IMG/VR virus record: IMGVR_UViG_3300031565_000186
Span: 1 to 35,092 of that record
DNA length: 35,092 nucleotides
Strand: one strand, 5' to 3'
Source: a virus
Shown: piece by piece, positions 12,442-21,389 of the stretch
How positions within the stretch are numbered: position 1 is the stretch's first letter
Layout of the letters: every line of letters begins with the position of its first letter
The notes under the pieces: model-generated
Told to the model about the DNA's origin: nothing
The model's input: only the letters and a program-made list of their open reading frames with translations
The model's database searches: none
Program-made: the position numbers and the translations under genes

Positions 12442-12922
12442 TGCACTCTGCCACAACAAGGGCGGTGTAAGTCCCGCCGGGGAAGGGCTTGCTGACCCCA
12501 TAAACCGCTTCGCTTTCAGTCTTGAACCACGTTGATCCAGCAACGGTTAGGGCAAACTCTGTGGTCGATCCGTAAGTCACCTTTGCTGCGTCATAGCCAG
12601 ACATGCCAGCGTCAGATGTATTGTGAACGGCGGTTGACCCTGTCCAAGTCACCGTATCACTCAAGGATGGCGATGAGCTAAACGAGGTAGGGTGCGTAAT
12701 CTTTGCAGTGTAGTAGTTGGCCAGCGCCACATCGTATCGAACAACAGGAACAACGCCTGCACTTGCGGAAGCTGTGGTCAGCTTGTCGGCGGTAGGGTTG
12801 CCGTAAACACCGACAGTATCAGTTGTGATGACGCAACGCGCCTGAACAGTTCCGTTTATGTTTACGTTGTTTGCAAGGGTAGGTAATGCCACACAAGACA
12901 GAACAAGAGTTAGGTACTTCAT
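12431..12922 (-). CDS. Secreted pilin-like protein, envelope cassette C
   Basis: ATG 12922, with GGAGA 5 bases upstream and 1 base past the previous stop, gives 163 aa. The signal peptide is MKYLTLVLSCVALPTLA. The mature protein starts NNVNINGTVQARCVI and is rich in Thr, Ser, Val and Ala in strand-like alternation (VTWTGSTAVHNTSDAG, TEFALTVAGSTWF), ending GGTYTALVVAECIAD. The two mature cysteines (30 and 160) could join the first and last strands, as in many fimbrial subunits. It could be a pilin-like subunit, an envelope decoration, or a superinfection factor. No usher is encoded in this genome. Confidence 0.6.
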   Translation of the reverse strand: MKYLTLVLSCVALPTLANNVNINGTVQARCVITTDTVGVYGNPTADKLTTASASAGVVPVVRYDVALANYYTAKITHPTSFSSSPSLSDTVTWTGSTAVHNTSDAGMSGYDAAKVTYGSTTEFALTVAGSTWFKTESEAVYGVSKPFPGGTYTALVVAECIAD

Positions 12923-12923
12923 A

Positions 12924-13799
12924 TCAATCTCCATATTGGCTTTGCACCATTTGCTCATGAAGCAATTGTTGGGCCAAGTTATTTCTCAGTGCCTTTTTGT
13001 TATCAGGAATACCAGCGTCCGTCAAAATATTGACATCTCCGTAAGCACCACCACTGATACTTGCATTGTAATACATGGCGATGTTGGTTTGCAAATTGAT
13101 CTGGTTAATTAACTCGGACTGCCCTTGGGTCTGAGTAAGCGTCAGTGCATTGGCAGATGCCATAAGGCCCATCTCCAAGCGTGTCTCCTCTTCCTCTTCG
13201 TCCTCTTCGACAATTAGATTGCCGTCTGCATCATATTTAAATTCGGTCTCATCTTCCAAAACCTCTGCTACGGACTCATCTTCCAGCGCATCATATACCT
13301 CAACCTCGATCACAGGCGGCGCAGGCTTGACGTAGCCCGGACAGTTTGGGTCTAGCTGAGGGTCGTAGCACGGATCAAAGCGGTAGCTGTAGATCACAAC
13401 AGGGTCGATCACTTCGCCTGTACCTTCGACATCAATTGAGCCATTCCCCCAAAGAGACGCCGGGATATAGGGCAAGGAAAACTGTTTGGTGATTGTGTTG
13501 CCTGGAACGCCTGACCAATTGTCAGTCTCGCTGAACGTGTAGCCCGTGCCATCGGCATTGCCGTTGCGAATATGCACCTTCATTGGATCGTCTGCGTTCT
13601 TAACGGTGCTGTATCTGTAGATCAGGCCGTTTACATCTAGGCCGTCTTGTGAGGGAAGCACCGATCCCATCGACCAGGACAGACCGCTTGCGGCGGCATT
13701 GCCTGTCACCCCAAATACATATGGATCAGAGTAACAGCAGGAGGCCCAGAGCGCCCAGCACAGCGCCGATGCCAATGGTTTTGGAGTCTTGTCCATCAA
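12924..13799 (-). CDS. Secreted acidic protein, envelope cassette B
   Basis: 291 aa. The N-terminus has a basic start and a hydrophobic run (PLASALCWALWASCCYS) followed by DPYVFGVTGNAAASG; the WASC step is a marginal lipoprotein site. A strand-rich domain (about 25-155) has two cysteines (144 and 153). It is followed by PAPP and then a very acidic stretch (173-208, about half Asp or Glu), and an Asn/Gln-rich helical end. The first 74 coding bases overlap the previous gene, and they encode the export signal. I recognise no function. The acidic tract could bind cations or spread in the periplasm. Confidence 0.6.
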   Translation of the reverse strand: MMDKTPKPLASALCWALWASCCYSDPYVFGVTGNAAASGLSWSMGSVLPSQDGLDVNGLIYRYSTVKNADDPMKVHIRNGNADGTGYTFSETDNWSGVPGNTITKQFSLPYIPASLWGNGSIDVEGTGEVIDPVVIYSYRFDPCYDPQLDPNCPGYVKPAPPVIEVEVYDALEDESVAEVLEDETEFKYDADGNLIVEEDEEEEETRLEMGLMASANALTLTQTQGQSELINQINLQTNIAMYYNASISGGAYGDVNILTDAGIPDNKKALRNNLAQQLLHEQMVQSQYGD

Positions 13800-14277
13800 T
13801 CAAACTTTCTATAGCACCGCGCTGCATTTCTGGCGCAGGGTCTTCGTTAGCTTCCATCTCCCAAGCGGTTTTAGCCGCATCACCAATCAAGCCATCCTTG
13901 GGGCATGGGGTTCCAGCGTTCATCATTGCATCAAATATGCGCTCGTCTTGGCACATCACAGACACCGCCGCCACCTTCATGCCCATATCGTACATCGTTT
14001 TGGCGTTCTTTAGCTTCTCGCAATTCATGTCGCGCACCGTGCGGCCAGCGGAAATGCCAAGTATCTGCGTCTGCACAGCGCCAGCCACGCCGACAGTACA
14101 CAGGTCACTATTACTTGCGGATATTTGAGGAGAGATAGCAGAGGGCGGTGGAGAGTTGACCGTTGTATCCATTGTTCCGCTACTTGTGACAGTGCTTTCG
14201 CTTTTCACTACGTCACTGTCTTGCGCAGATGCAGCAACCCCTGCAAGCGCAATGGCTATAGCTAAAAGAAACCTCAT
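13726..14277 (-). CDS. Exported protein with C-terminal membrane segment, envelope cassette A
   Basis: 183 aa starting with a signal peptide (MRFLLAIAIALAGVAASAQ, then D). A Ser/Thr-rich linker (20-56) precedes a compact helical domain with four cysteines (60, 86, 109, 125) and motifs VGVAGAVQTQILGISAGRTV and MGMKVAAVSVMCQDERIFDA. The last 16 residues (GIGAVLGALGLLLLL) form a membrane segment. It would sit in the periplasm held by its C-terminus, possibly with two disulfides. Its ATG overlaps the stop of the XhlA-like gene. A role in envelope change before lysis or in exclusion of other phages is possible; none is established. Confidence 0.65.
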   Translation of the reverse strand: MRFLLAIAIALAGVAASAQDSDVVKSESTVTSSGTMDTTVNSPPPSAISPQISASNSDLCTVGVAGAVQTQILGISAGRTVRDMNCEKLKNAKTMYDMGMKVAAVSVMCQDERIFDAMMNAGTPCPKDGLIGDAAKTAWEMEANEDPAPEMQRGAIESLIDGQDSKTIGIGAVLGALGLLLLL

Positions 14278-14468
14278 CCCATCTTCGACAGCACTGCCAG
14301 CAAGAGGACAATGATAGATCCTGTGGCTGCAATCATAATGCTTTCCATTCGTTTGACGCGACCAAACAAATCTTTGAATTGAATCTTCATTTCAGTTTGA
14401 ATTGCAATTACTTGCTTTTCCATGTTGTCGATCCGTTCATGTGCCGATGCTACTGTTCTTTTATCCAT
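14274..14468 (-). CDS. XhlA-like small membrane protein
   Basis: This 64-aa protein has an N-terminal coiled-coil helix (RIDNMEKQVIAIQTEMKI, KDLFGRVKRMES) and a C-terminal membrane span (IMIAATGSIIVLLLAVLSK). This helix-then-anchor order is that of haemolysin XhlA-type proteins, which assist holin-mediated lysis in Bacillus phages. It is the first gene of the 5-kb envelope and lysis block. The assignment rests on topology and length. Confidence 0.6.
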   Translation of the reverse strand: MDKRTVASAHERIDNMEKQVIAIQTEMKIQFKDLFGRVKRMESIMIAATGSIIVLLLAVLSKMG

Positions 14469-14482
14469 TGTATTTACCTTAG

Positions 14483-14899
14483 TTACTCAGGCTTAGTCGG
14501 CCAAGTGATGTCAGTTGGGAAGCCAGCTTGATCTGGGACATTCAGCAAGTCAGTGCGGTACTGTGTCCACTCAGCTTGTTTAGCTGCGGTAAGGTCTGCC
14601 CAGCGCAAAGCGTTAGACACGATAGGGTCAACCTCTGTAACCAAACGCCTGTCACGTTCTGCACGAACCTGTGCGGCTGCGGCTGCGTCTAACTCTGCCT
14701 GAGTAGGCGGAACATATGCTGCGAAGTCTGTGCCGATCAGAGCCATGACTGCATCATTGTCGATGGTAGTGTCTGTATCAGCAGGGTCTAGGGTGTAGGG
14801 TATCCAGCCAAACTTGGGGTGGTTAATCTCTACGTCCATGCGGAGATTGTCAGCTTGGAGGGATGCCGCATTGCGGACTTCTGTTATTGTTACAGTCAT
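14483..14899 (-). CDS. Tail assembly chaperone-like protein
   Basis: 138 aa. The C-terminal half follows the pattern of Phage_tail_APC/DUF4376-type proteins: RAERDRRLVTEVDPIVSNAL, then LTAAKQAEWTQYRTDLLNVP, then FPTDITWPTKPE. The first half is a small beta domain (LRMDVEINHPKFGWIPYTLD). Such genes sit after tail-fibre genes and are thought to help fibre or tail assembly. Its ATG overlaps the stop of the 113-aa fibre-associated gene as TAATG. Confidence 0.75.
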   Translation of the reverse strand: MTVTITEVRNAASLQADNLRMDVEINHPKFGWIPYTLDPADTDTTIDNDAVMALIGTDFAAYVPPTQAELDAAAAAQVRAERDRRLVTEVDPIVSNALRWADLTAAKQAEWTQYRTDLLNVPDQAGFPTDITWPTKPE

Positions 14900-15240
14900 T
14901 ATGAAATCCTCACATGTAAGCCCATTTTCCAGTCATTCCCGCCAATATTTGCACGAAACATTCTGCGCCAAGTCCCACTAAGTGCGGTGCCACCACGAGT
15001 ATGCCCGGTAGATCCTGTCCCGGAGTCTGCAGTAATTTCGCCGCCAAACCCGTAAATACCTCCTGGGAATAAGCTAGACCCAGCTATTGTTGTGTTTTCA
15101 GTAACAGCCCCAACATCTTCGTAACCTAACAAATAAGTCCCAACATCACCATAGGTTGTACTACTACCCGCCCCACTCACAATATTTACAAGGTTCCTGC
15201 TGTCATCAATAACCGTAGTACCATTTACTTTAATCGCCAT
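14899..15240 (-). CDS. Short fibre-associated protein, 113 aa
   Basis: It begins MAIKVNGTTVIDDSRNLVNI, a start used by many marine phage fibre proteins (the KVNGTTVID and SRNLxNI motif), and continues Gly/Thr/Ser-rich with strand-like repeats, ending in RRMFRANIGGNDWKMGLHVR. It lies two genes after the long fibre, so it may cap or adapt the fibre or bind receptor. The C-terminal basic aromatic end is unusual for a fibre stalk and may be the functional tip. No enzyme motif is seen. Confidence 0.65.
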   Translation of the reverse strand: MAIKVNGTTVIDDSRNLVNIVSGAGSSTTYGDVGTYLLGYEDVGAVTENTTIAGSSLFPGGIYGFGGEITADSGTGSTGHTRGGTALSGTWRRMFRANIGGNDWKMGLHVRIS

Positions 15241-15270
15241 CTTCGTGTCCTTCCACTATTAGCGTTATGA

Positions 15271-15573
15271 TTACCAAGGAAGCCCGACAGTCGTAGTTGG
15301 GTTCAACTCAGCGTTAATCTTGTCAGCAATGGCTGTCTCAACGTCAGCCTTCACGACAGTGTTCCAGACCCAAGCAAGCACGTTGGCTTGAGTTAAGTCA
15401 GCAAATGCAATGAAGTCAGAAGCAGATGCGTCCGGTGTCCATGAGGTTGTCCCGTATGAGGAAGCAGTAGCCTCCCCATCAACACCCTCGCACCGCCAGT
15501 GTGCCACTGTGACACCACCGTCTGCTGTGTTGCGCTCAAGTTCTGCGATAGTCCATGTGTATGTGATAGCCAT
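15271..15573 (-). CDS. DUF7936-type fibre-region protein
   Basis: 100 aa, starting MAITYTWTIAELERNTADGG, then a strand HWRCEGVDGEATASSYG, then FIAFADLTQANVLAWVWNTV and the end NPTTTVGLPW. The TYTW...LERNTADG start and the GLPW-type end are typical of a short family found beside tail-fibre genes in cyanophages and other marine phages (I recall DUF7936). Function unknown. It begins 2 bases after the fibre stop, so it is likely co-translated. Confidence 0.7.
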   Translation of the reverse strand: MAITYTWTIAELERNTADGGVTVAHWRCEGVDGEATASSYGTTSWTPDASASDFIAFADLTQANVLAWVWNTVVKADVETAIADKINAELNPTTTVGLPW

Positions 15574-15575
15574 GA

Positions 15576-18500
15576 TTACTCTCCTAGTTTAGCTTTAAGC
15601 TCGTCAATCTGAGCCTGTTGTTCCTTCATGGCTTCAATCAAGAGAGCCACCATGTTTCCGTATTTAACTGACTTGATGCCTTGGTCATTTGTGCTGACTA
15701 CGTCCGGCAGTACAGCTTCCACTTCCTGAGCGATTACGCCGACCTCTGAGTTGCCATTCTCGATCCAATCGAATGAGACACCACGCAGGGACTTAACGGC
15801 ATCCAGAGAGCCTGTGAGCGTCTCTACGTTTGTCTTGAGGGTAGCGTCTGAGGTGGTGTTGAAGTTGGCTGCGTTTACTGTGCCGCCGAAGTAACCGTCT
15901 TTGTAACTGTATGATGAAGTGCCGATGTCAATGCTATTACCTGTGAGGGAACCTGAAGCCATTGGTGCAATAGTACCTGACCCAAAGAATAAACCACTCC
16001 CTGAAGTAGAGTTTATAAGTAAATTAGTTGTTGAGTTCCCAATACTCCCCACAATGGAGCCGCTTTTGTAGAGCTTAACAATGTCGCCATCCGACCCCGA
16101 TCTACCAAAGAAACCACTAGCCGCAGATGCTGCGTTTATGTTGAAAAAACCAGTTGATCCGATTCTCATTCCTGCAACTGAATTGCCTATTGGGTCTGTA
16201 TTCGTAGTCCCCACAAGCAGGTTGCCCGATGCATCCAGCCTCATACGTTCTGAATCATTAGTGCCAAATGCTATTGCACCGTTTTCTTTATTGTTTACCC
16301 CAGCAAGTGTACCCTGCATATACAACTCAAAGCCATCAAAAGTGCCATCACCTGTTGTGGAGTTCTTAAAATTAAGCCTTGGAAGCGTAGCGTTATATAA
16401 ACTTAAACATGACCCACTTGGCGTACTAGGCGAACTCGTCCCAATGCCTACGTTACCGCTGCGTGTTACCGATAGTATATCGCCTGACGTGTCAGAAGAA
16501 ATGACATAAGATGTTAGAGGGTTATCATACCTTGTTCTGATAATCTCAGTGCCAGCACTATTTTCAAAACCAATAAAGCTATCATTTGCACCAGAATTGC
16601 CAGTACCCATGCGAATGGTCATGCCAGCATTGGTTCCACTTCCAGCATCTAGCTCAAGAAGATTACTAGGCGAACTCGTCCCAATGCCCAAGCTCTCCGC
16701 GCTCGCATCCCAGAAGAACTTTGGTGTCGAGCCTGTGTCCTCGTACAGTGACAGGTCGCCGTTGTTGGCAATGATAGCACGTTGTTTATTTGTTCCACCT
16801 TCATTGGTAATAAAACGTAAGTCACCACCAGATGTTGCCGCCTTTATATAATTAGCAGTAGACCCTGTCATATCAATGATATTGTTAATTGTAGCTGTAC
16901 CATCCACAGTCAGCCCATCAGCCGTCACTGTGCCAGTTACGTCAATACCTGTGGAGGTGGTGGCGAGTTTGGGTGAGTTGTTATGATAAAGAGCAACTTC
17001 AGCGTTTGTATCAAAAACAGCAGATGTATTGGCACCACGTTTAACTTGAAAGCTATCGTTTGCATCTAGAATTATATTACCAGTGCCTTGATCGCTAATA
17101 TAGCTATTGCTACCATCGTGATAAATCTGCAAATCACTGCCAGCACCGAAGATGGCCTTGTCGCTGTCGCCGAAGGACACATCCGCAGTAGTAGTTAATC
17201 CTGCAAACGTAGGGCTATCGCTATTACCAAGGCCAAGGTTAGTCCGGCCAGCAGAAGCAGAAGCCAAGTCAGACAGGTTGTTGGCAACAAGCAGAGCGCC
17301 TGACAGAGAAGCATAAGCAGCAAGCCATGAACTTCCGTCATACACCTTCATCACATTGTCAGTGGTATTAAAATATAAAGCGCCTGAAATCAATGCGTTA
17401 CCGTCATTGTCCAGCGTAGGATCGGATGCTTTAGACCCCAGATAACGATCATCGAAGTTATCCAGTGCAGCAAGAGCAGCGTCCTTAGCGGCCTCAGATG
17501 CAGAGGCAGAGCTTGCACTAGCTGTTGCAGATGTTGCCGCCTCTCCGGCCTTGGTCGTTGCTATGCCAGCCTGCGTTGTCGCCGTTGCGGCGCTGGTTGC
17601 TGCGTTGGTCTCGCTTGTTGACGCATTAGATGCGCTTGTAGAAGCAGCAGATGCACTTGAAGCAGCATTAGTCTCTGCTGTCTCAGCGTTGGTCTCAGCA
17701 GTTTCAGCAGCAGCCTGCGCAGCAACACTAGCCACCCTAGATGTTTCACTAGCAGTGGCGCTGTTAGCACTATTGGTGGCGCTAGTAGCGGCATCATTCT
17801 TACTGGCTAAAGCAGATGCAGCATTCGCACTCGCATTCTGAATGTCAGTAATGTTTGTTGCGTTAGTATTGATCGATGCAATGTTTGTTGCGTTTGTATT
17901 TACATTAGCAATGTCTGTCGCAACAGTGTTCACGTTTGTAATAGATGTTGCCACGGTCCCAATGTCAGCACCGTCAGCAGCAACAGTATTAATATTAGAC
18001 GCATTTCCAGCAACCGAAGTCACATTGCCGCTAATACCAGAAACAGTTGTAACATCAGACGATATACCTGCGACAATACCGATATCAGTGCCATCAGCCG
18101 CAACCGTAGTAACGTCCGAGCTAATCCCTGCAACAGTTGTTACATTGCCTGAGATGCCGGATACCGTGGTGACATTTGCCCGGATCGTGTTGACGTTTGT
18201 AATAGCGTCAGTCGCAACCGTACCGTCCTGGATCTCAGCAAGGGTCTTAATATCAGCAGAGATACTTGCTAGTGAATCGACATCAGCAATCTCTGGACCT
18301 GGCTCTGGATCACCCGTAGTCGCATTGAACCCGAGAACTGTACCTTTGCGATCATCCTTCAGAGGAAGCTCTAGGTCAGTAAACACATCACCAGGGTTCA
18401 CAAACAGACCACGCCCAAGCTTCTCATCGAGCTGTTGGGTCATAATCACGTTACTGTCTAGCTGTTCGTTTAAGCTAGAAGCCAAAAGATCCCCGGCTGT

Positions 18501-18770
18501 AACAAAGTCTGTAGTCCGTGAAAGCTCACGACCACCAATGATTGTAAGAACGTCAGATGCTATGAGAGCAACAGTTAGAGTAATAGACCCCGTTCCATTC
18601 GCGTTAATACTGACCGTGTAATCAGTGGTAAGCGTTAGCTCCGTAGTCCCCTTGAAGACTGCGATATCACCATCGACCAAGATGTTGAACGTAAAGGCAT
18701 ATGGACCGGTTCCGGTATTGCCTGTGAACTGAACCCGGCGGGTTACTGGATTAATTGCGATATCACTCAT
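15576..18770 (-). CDS. Tail fibre with T7 gp17-like anchor, decapeptide stalk and S74 chaperone
   Basis: 1064 aa. Residues 1-160 match the T7-type fibre anchor (VTRRVQFTGNTGTGPYAFTF, DIAVFKGTTELTL, LNEQLDSNVIMTQQLDEKLG). Residues 190-310 carry a 10-residue repeat with Val or Ile at each tenth position. Residues 311-436 are Ala/Ser/Thr/Asn-rich and look helical. Residues 440-970 are a Gly/Ser/Thr-rich shaft with phrases such as LGIGTSSPSNLL. The last 91 residues (Ser974 onward, SDATLKTNVETLTGSLDAVK) form a Peptidase_S74 intramolecular chaperone that trimerises the fibre and normally cuts itself off before that Ser. A promoter candidate lies upstream. Confidence 0.92.
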   Translation of the reverse strand: MSDIAINPVTRRVQFTGNTGTGPYAFTFNILVDGDIAVFKGTTELTLTTDYTVSINANGTGSITLTVALIASDVLTIIGGRELSRTTDFVTAGDLLASSLNEQLDSNVIMTQQLDEKLGRGLFVNPGDVFTDLELPLKDDRKGTVLGFNATTGDPEPGPEIADVDSLASISADIKTLAEIQDGTVATDAITNVNTIRANVTTVSGISGNVTTVAGISSDVTTVAADGTDIGIVAGISSDVTTVSGISGNVTSVAGNASNINTVAADGADIGTVATSITNVNTVATDIANVNTNATNIASINTNATNITDIQNASANAASALASKNDAATSATNSANSATASETSRVASVAAQAAAETAETNAETAETNAASSASAASTSASNASTSETNAATSAATATTQAGIATTKAGEAATSATASASSASASEAAKDAALAALDNFDDRYLGSKASDPTLDNDGNALISGALYFNTTDNVMKVYDGSSWLAAYASLSGALLVANNLSDLASASAGRTNLGLGNSDSPTFAGLTTTADVSFGDSDKAIFGAGSDLQIYHDGSNSYISDQGTGNIILDANDSFQVKRGANTSAVFDTNAEVALYHNNSPKLATTSTGIDVTGTVTADGLTVDGTATINNIIDMTGSTANYIKAATSGGDLRFITNEGGTNKQRAIIANNGDLSLYEDTGSTPKFFWDASAESLGIGTSSPSNLLELDAGSGTNAGMTIRMGTGNSGANDSFIGFENSAGTEIIRTRYDNPLTSYVISSDTSGDILSVTRSGNVGIGTSSPSTPSGSCLSLYNATLPRLNFKNSTTGDGTFDGFELYMQGTLAGVNNKENGAIAFGTNDSERMRLDASGNLLVGTTNTDPIGNSVAGMRIGSTGFFNINAASAASGFFGRSGSDGDIVKLYKSGSIVGSIGNSTTNLLINSTSGSGLFFGSGTIAPMASGSLTGNSIDIGTSSYSYKDGYFGGTVNAANFNTTSDATLKTNVETLTGSLDAVKSLRGVSFDWIENGNSEVGVIAQEVEAVLPDVVSTNDQGIKSVKYGNMVALLIEAMKEQQAQIDELKAKLGE
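17841..18203 (-). repeat. 30-base period coding for a decapeptide stalk repeat
   Basis: Within the fibre gene twelve units have Val or Ile at residues 200, 210, 220 and so on to 310, usually preceded by Asn or Asp. The first six read like SGISGNVTTV and AGISSDVTTV and are nearly alike; the last ones become NTNATNIASI. The period is exactly ten residues with no indels. This differs from the 7-residue rhythm of a coiled coil and suggests a stacked beta fold. The DNA copies vary at third positions. Confidence 0.75.
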
Positions 18771-18795
18771 GTCGTTTTCCCGTTCCTTTGTTCAC

Positions 18796-18824
18796 TCTAT
18801 AGCAGATTTCTTTTGCCATTCCAA
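18796..18824 (-). promoter_or_regulatory. Candidate sigma70 promoter for the tail fibre gene
   Basis: On the minus strand TTGGAA (18819-18824) and TATAGA (18796-18801) are 17 bases apart, in the 60-base gap between the 852-aa gene and the fibre. AAAGGA lies about 12 bases before the fibre ATG and GGG about 7. This would give the fibre and lysis genes their own transcript. Confidence 0.5.
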
Positions 18825-18830
18825 TAATAC

Positions 18831-21389
18831 TTATCTGAACCCGCCGCCCGTTTGGACGAAGCTCGATGGTGCGGCCCAATACTTAGTGTCATTCTGATTT
18901 TCAGCCCTTCGCTCTGCTCTCTCCAAATAGCCTGGATTATTCATTTCCTGTAGCTGATACCAAACCATGTAATTCATAGCCTCTTTTGTGTAGAATAGAT
19001 TTGCGAATGGCGTGTTGCTTTTAAGAAGTCTGATTGCATCACCGCCAAAGTCCACATCTCCACCAGTGACAACCCCTCTAGCTCTCTGAAGCAGATCTAT
19101 AGTTTCAGACACCGTTCCGATACCCGGACCAGCCAGCGTCTCCAGTGTGCCGCCGCCATATCTATTGGCTTCACCAAATAAGAAGTCACCGTATATACCT
19201 AAACCGCCGCCCTGCAATGCTGCCGCAAGGAACGCCTCCGGTGAGGCCTCTCTCATCTCCCGGCCCTTTGCAACTTCTTTGAGCTGCATAACATAATAAC
19301 CAAGAACGGTTGTCCCGGCGACTGTGTTGATTAAGCCAAGATTAGCTCCGACACCGCGCTTGAGCTGTTCGTTTAAAGACTTAGAGCCATAGCCATATAC
19401 CTGTCTCGCAAGAGGCTTGGTCAGAGCTGTTACTCCAAATGACTTAAACTGAGTAAGAAAACGAATGCCTTCACCAGCCAATGTGCCGGGACGATACCCG
19501 CGTCTAAGGATTGCTCTCTCTTTTGCACCCGGTGATGGAACCGCGTTATCCGCTTCCGAAACCAGCAGAGCAAACATATTCTCTCTAACATTTAGATCAC
19601 CGATCTCACCGGGGACAAGATAGGTCTGACCGTCCGGCCCTTTCTTTGCTCCCTTTCGAGCAGCGTCCCAGCCTTTTGCATCTATACCGTATATGCCTAG
19701 AATGCGCCTTAAATCTTCTGGGATCTTATCAAAACCCTTAGAGGCCTCACGACCAAGATCGTTTGCAATCATTAGCGTTACGCCACGCTTGTTGCTTTCG
19801 GTCCAAGGTTGCAACAGGTTAAGCTTAAAGAACTGGCCTAATAGCTTAGAGGTTTGCCCTGGAACATCATCAGCCGCATTAAAACGAGACATGAAGTCGC
19901 CAAGCTGTCCTTCTATTCCAACAGAAAGTCGATCTGAAAACTCGCGCATCTCACCAGTGTTCATGCCCTTGAACACCGCAGTCAGACCATCACTCCAGGC
20001 ATCCATCATAGATCGGCCCTGATACATTCTGTTTGATGCTATGAATGCCACATCTGATAGGGCAGAGATCCATGCGCCACCCAGCTTTGCCATGGTCTGC
20101 AACGCACGAAATCCGTGCATCCACCTGGCTATAGGCGTATGTGAACCAATGTTAATATCACCAGTAACCTCATCGAGAGCAGCCTTGAATGTAAGCGCAG
20201 ACGCCTCCCTCTTAATTCTTGCAAGTTTCTTAGGATCGTCTCTGTACTCTACTTCCATGCGCTTGATTACACGATCAACCATAGCCTCTGGGTTAGTCCC
20301 TAGCATCTCCATCAGCGCCGTTGACCTGGCCGCAGAATTTAGGTCTTGCATATAGGCTTCACGCAAAGAGGCTTTGCCAAACTTTTGATCGTAATTGTAC
20401 CAATCATCAGGAGTCTTAAAAGTCAGCAGTGCAGAGGCGCTTTCCTTCTTTGCAAGGTTTCCGGGTCCGGTAAATGCCTTGCTAATCTCTGCGCGGTCTC
20501 CCTGCTTTCTAACGCCACTAACGATTGCCGTGTAAGTTCTGTCTAAAAACTCCATTCTCGAAGCGACTATCGCAGCCTTAGCAGCTTCATCGGTCATATC
20601 CATAGATATCTTATACTCGCCGTCGAGCGTTCTATTCCAATCAATATGCTCATTTACATATTCAGACCAGGCTTGCTTTCCTTCTTTGACCATTCGCCTT
20701 TGATCGTGACTTGCTGTAACTACTCGACCTTCTTTCAGTCTGATAAATGATCCAGCTATGTTTTCTCGCTTGAGAGCCGCACGTTGGTACTTAAATAGGA
20801 TTTCACCAATTTGCTTGGCTTCCTCACTTATTTTAATAATTCTCTCTGTTCCGTCATCAAGCTTATCTTTAATTTCCATAACGCCCTTGGGGTCTTTTCT
20901 GTTTAGATCCCCCAATACGTTTGCAACTTCTCGCTCAAAGTCGCCCTTCATATTATTAAACTGGGTATTGAGCTTGGCTTTTTTTAGATCAGCAATGAGC
21001 CCACCGGCATACTCACCCATTAGCGCACCGTTTAGCGCATCAACTGATCTCCCAGCGCCCTCAAATGCCCTGCTAGTACCAACAATAACTGCGTCTAAAC
21101 CAAGAGAGGGATCGCCGGTCATTTCGTTTGCACGGCGAATTATCGTCATAATTTTTTGCTCTTTGAGAATATTCATGTAGCGATTGCGCTTTTCGATCTT
21201 AGCTGCAATCTCGGCCTCCTTGCCCATGACCAGACCGCGTTCAAAGATTGCGTCCTCTGCGCTCCTTAGCCCCTTTTGTGCGCCCCTGGCTTTCTTCTCA
21301 TTATCTAGCTCTTTAATGATCTGTTTAAGCTGATCTTCGCTTAAACGTCCTTTGTTAGCCTTGGTAATATCAACTAAGCAACTTTCCAT
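18831..21389 (-). CDS. Internal virion (ejection) protein, large, gp16 C-part-like
   Basis: 852 aa, mostly helical. Visible features are an N-terminal charged helix (SEDQLKQIIKELDNEKKARG), long helical runs, a central segment with Trp and Gly (ARWMHGFRALQTMAKLGGAW), and a membrane-prone stretch near 690-705 (INTVAGTTVLGYYVMQL). The C-terminus ends TKYWAAPSSFVQTGGGF. Its position before the fibre and its length fit a T7 gp16-type protein that leaves the capsid to form the DNA channel through the envelope. Its ATG overlaps the stop of the 631-aa gene. I see no lytic transglycosylase motif. Confidence 0.7.
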   Translation of the reverse strand: MESCLVDITKANKGRLSEDQLKQIIKELDNEKKARGAQKGLRSAEDAIFERGLVMGKEAEIAAKIEKRNRYMNILKEQKIMTIIRRANEMTGDPSLGLDAVIVGTSRAFEGAGRSVDALNGALMGEYAGGLIADLKKAKLNTQFNNMKGDFEREVANVLGDLNRKDPKGVMEIKDKLDDGTERIIKISEEAKQIGEILFKYQRAALKRENIAGSFIRLKEGRVVTASHDQRRMVKEGKQAWSEYVNEHIDWNRTLDGEYKISMDMTDEAAKAAIVASRMEFLDRTYTAIVSGVRKQGDRAEISKAFTGPGNLAKKESASALLTFKTPDDWYNYDQKFGKASLREAYMQDLNSAARSTALMEMLGTNPEAMVDRVIKRMEVEYRDDPKKLARIKREASALTFKAALDEVTGDINIGSHTPIARWMHGFRALQTMAKLGGAWISALSDVAFIASNRMYQGRSMMDAWSDGLTAVFKGMNTGEMREFSDRLSVGIEGQLGDFMSRFNAADDVPGQTSKLLGQFFKLNLLQPWTESNKRGVTLMIANDLGREASKGFDKIPEDLRRILGIYGIDAKGWDAARKGAKKGPDGQTYLVPGEIGDLNVRENMFALLVSEADNAVPSPGAKERAILRRGYRPGTLAGEGIRFLTQFKSFGVTALTKPLARQVYGYGSKSLNEQLKRGVGANLGLINTVAGTTVLGYYVMQLKEVAKGREMREASPEAFLAAALQGGGLGIYGDFLFGEANRYGGGTLETLAGPGIGTVSETIDLLQRARGVVTGGDVDFGGDAIRLLKSNTPFANLFYTKEAMNYMVWYQLQEMNNPGYLERAERRAENQNDTKYWAAPSSFVQTGGGFR

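Noticed and set aside
17841-18203. CRISPR-like array from the 30-base period
   Set aside because: The units are degenerate, have no spacers, and encode an in-frame protein repeat.
17842-18621. Long plus-strand open frames opposite the tail fibre gene
   Set aside because: They are the reverse reading of a low-complexity repeat; the translation is a Val/Ala/Thr-rich mirror without ribosome site or domain.
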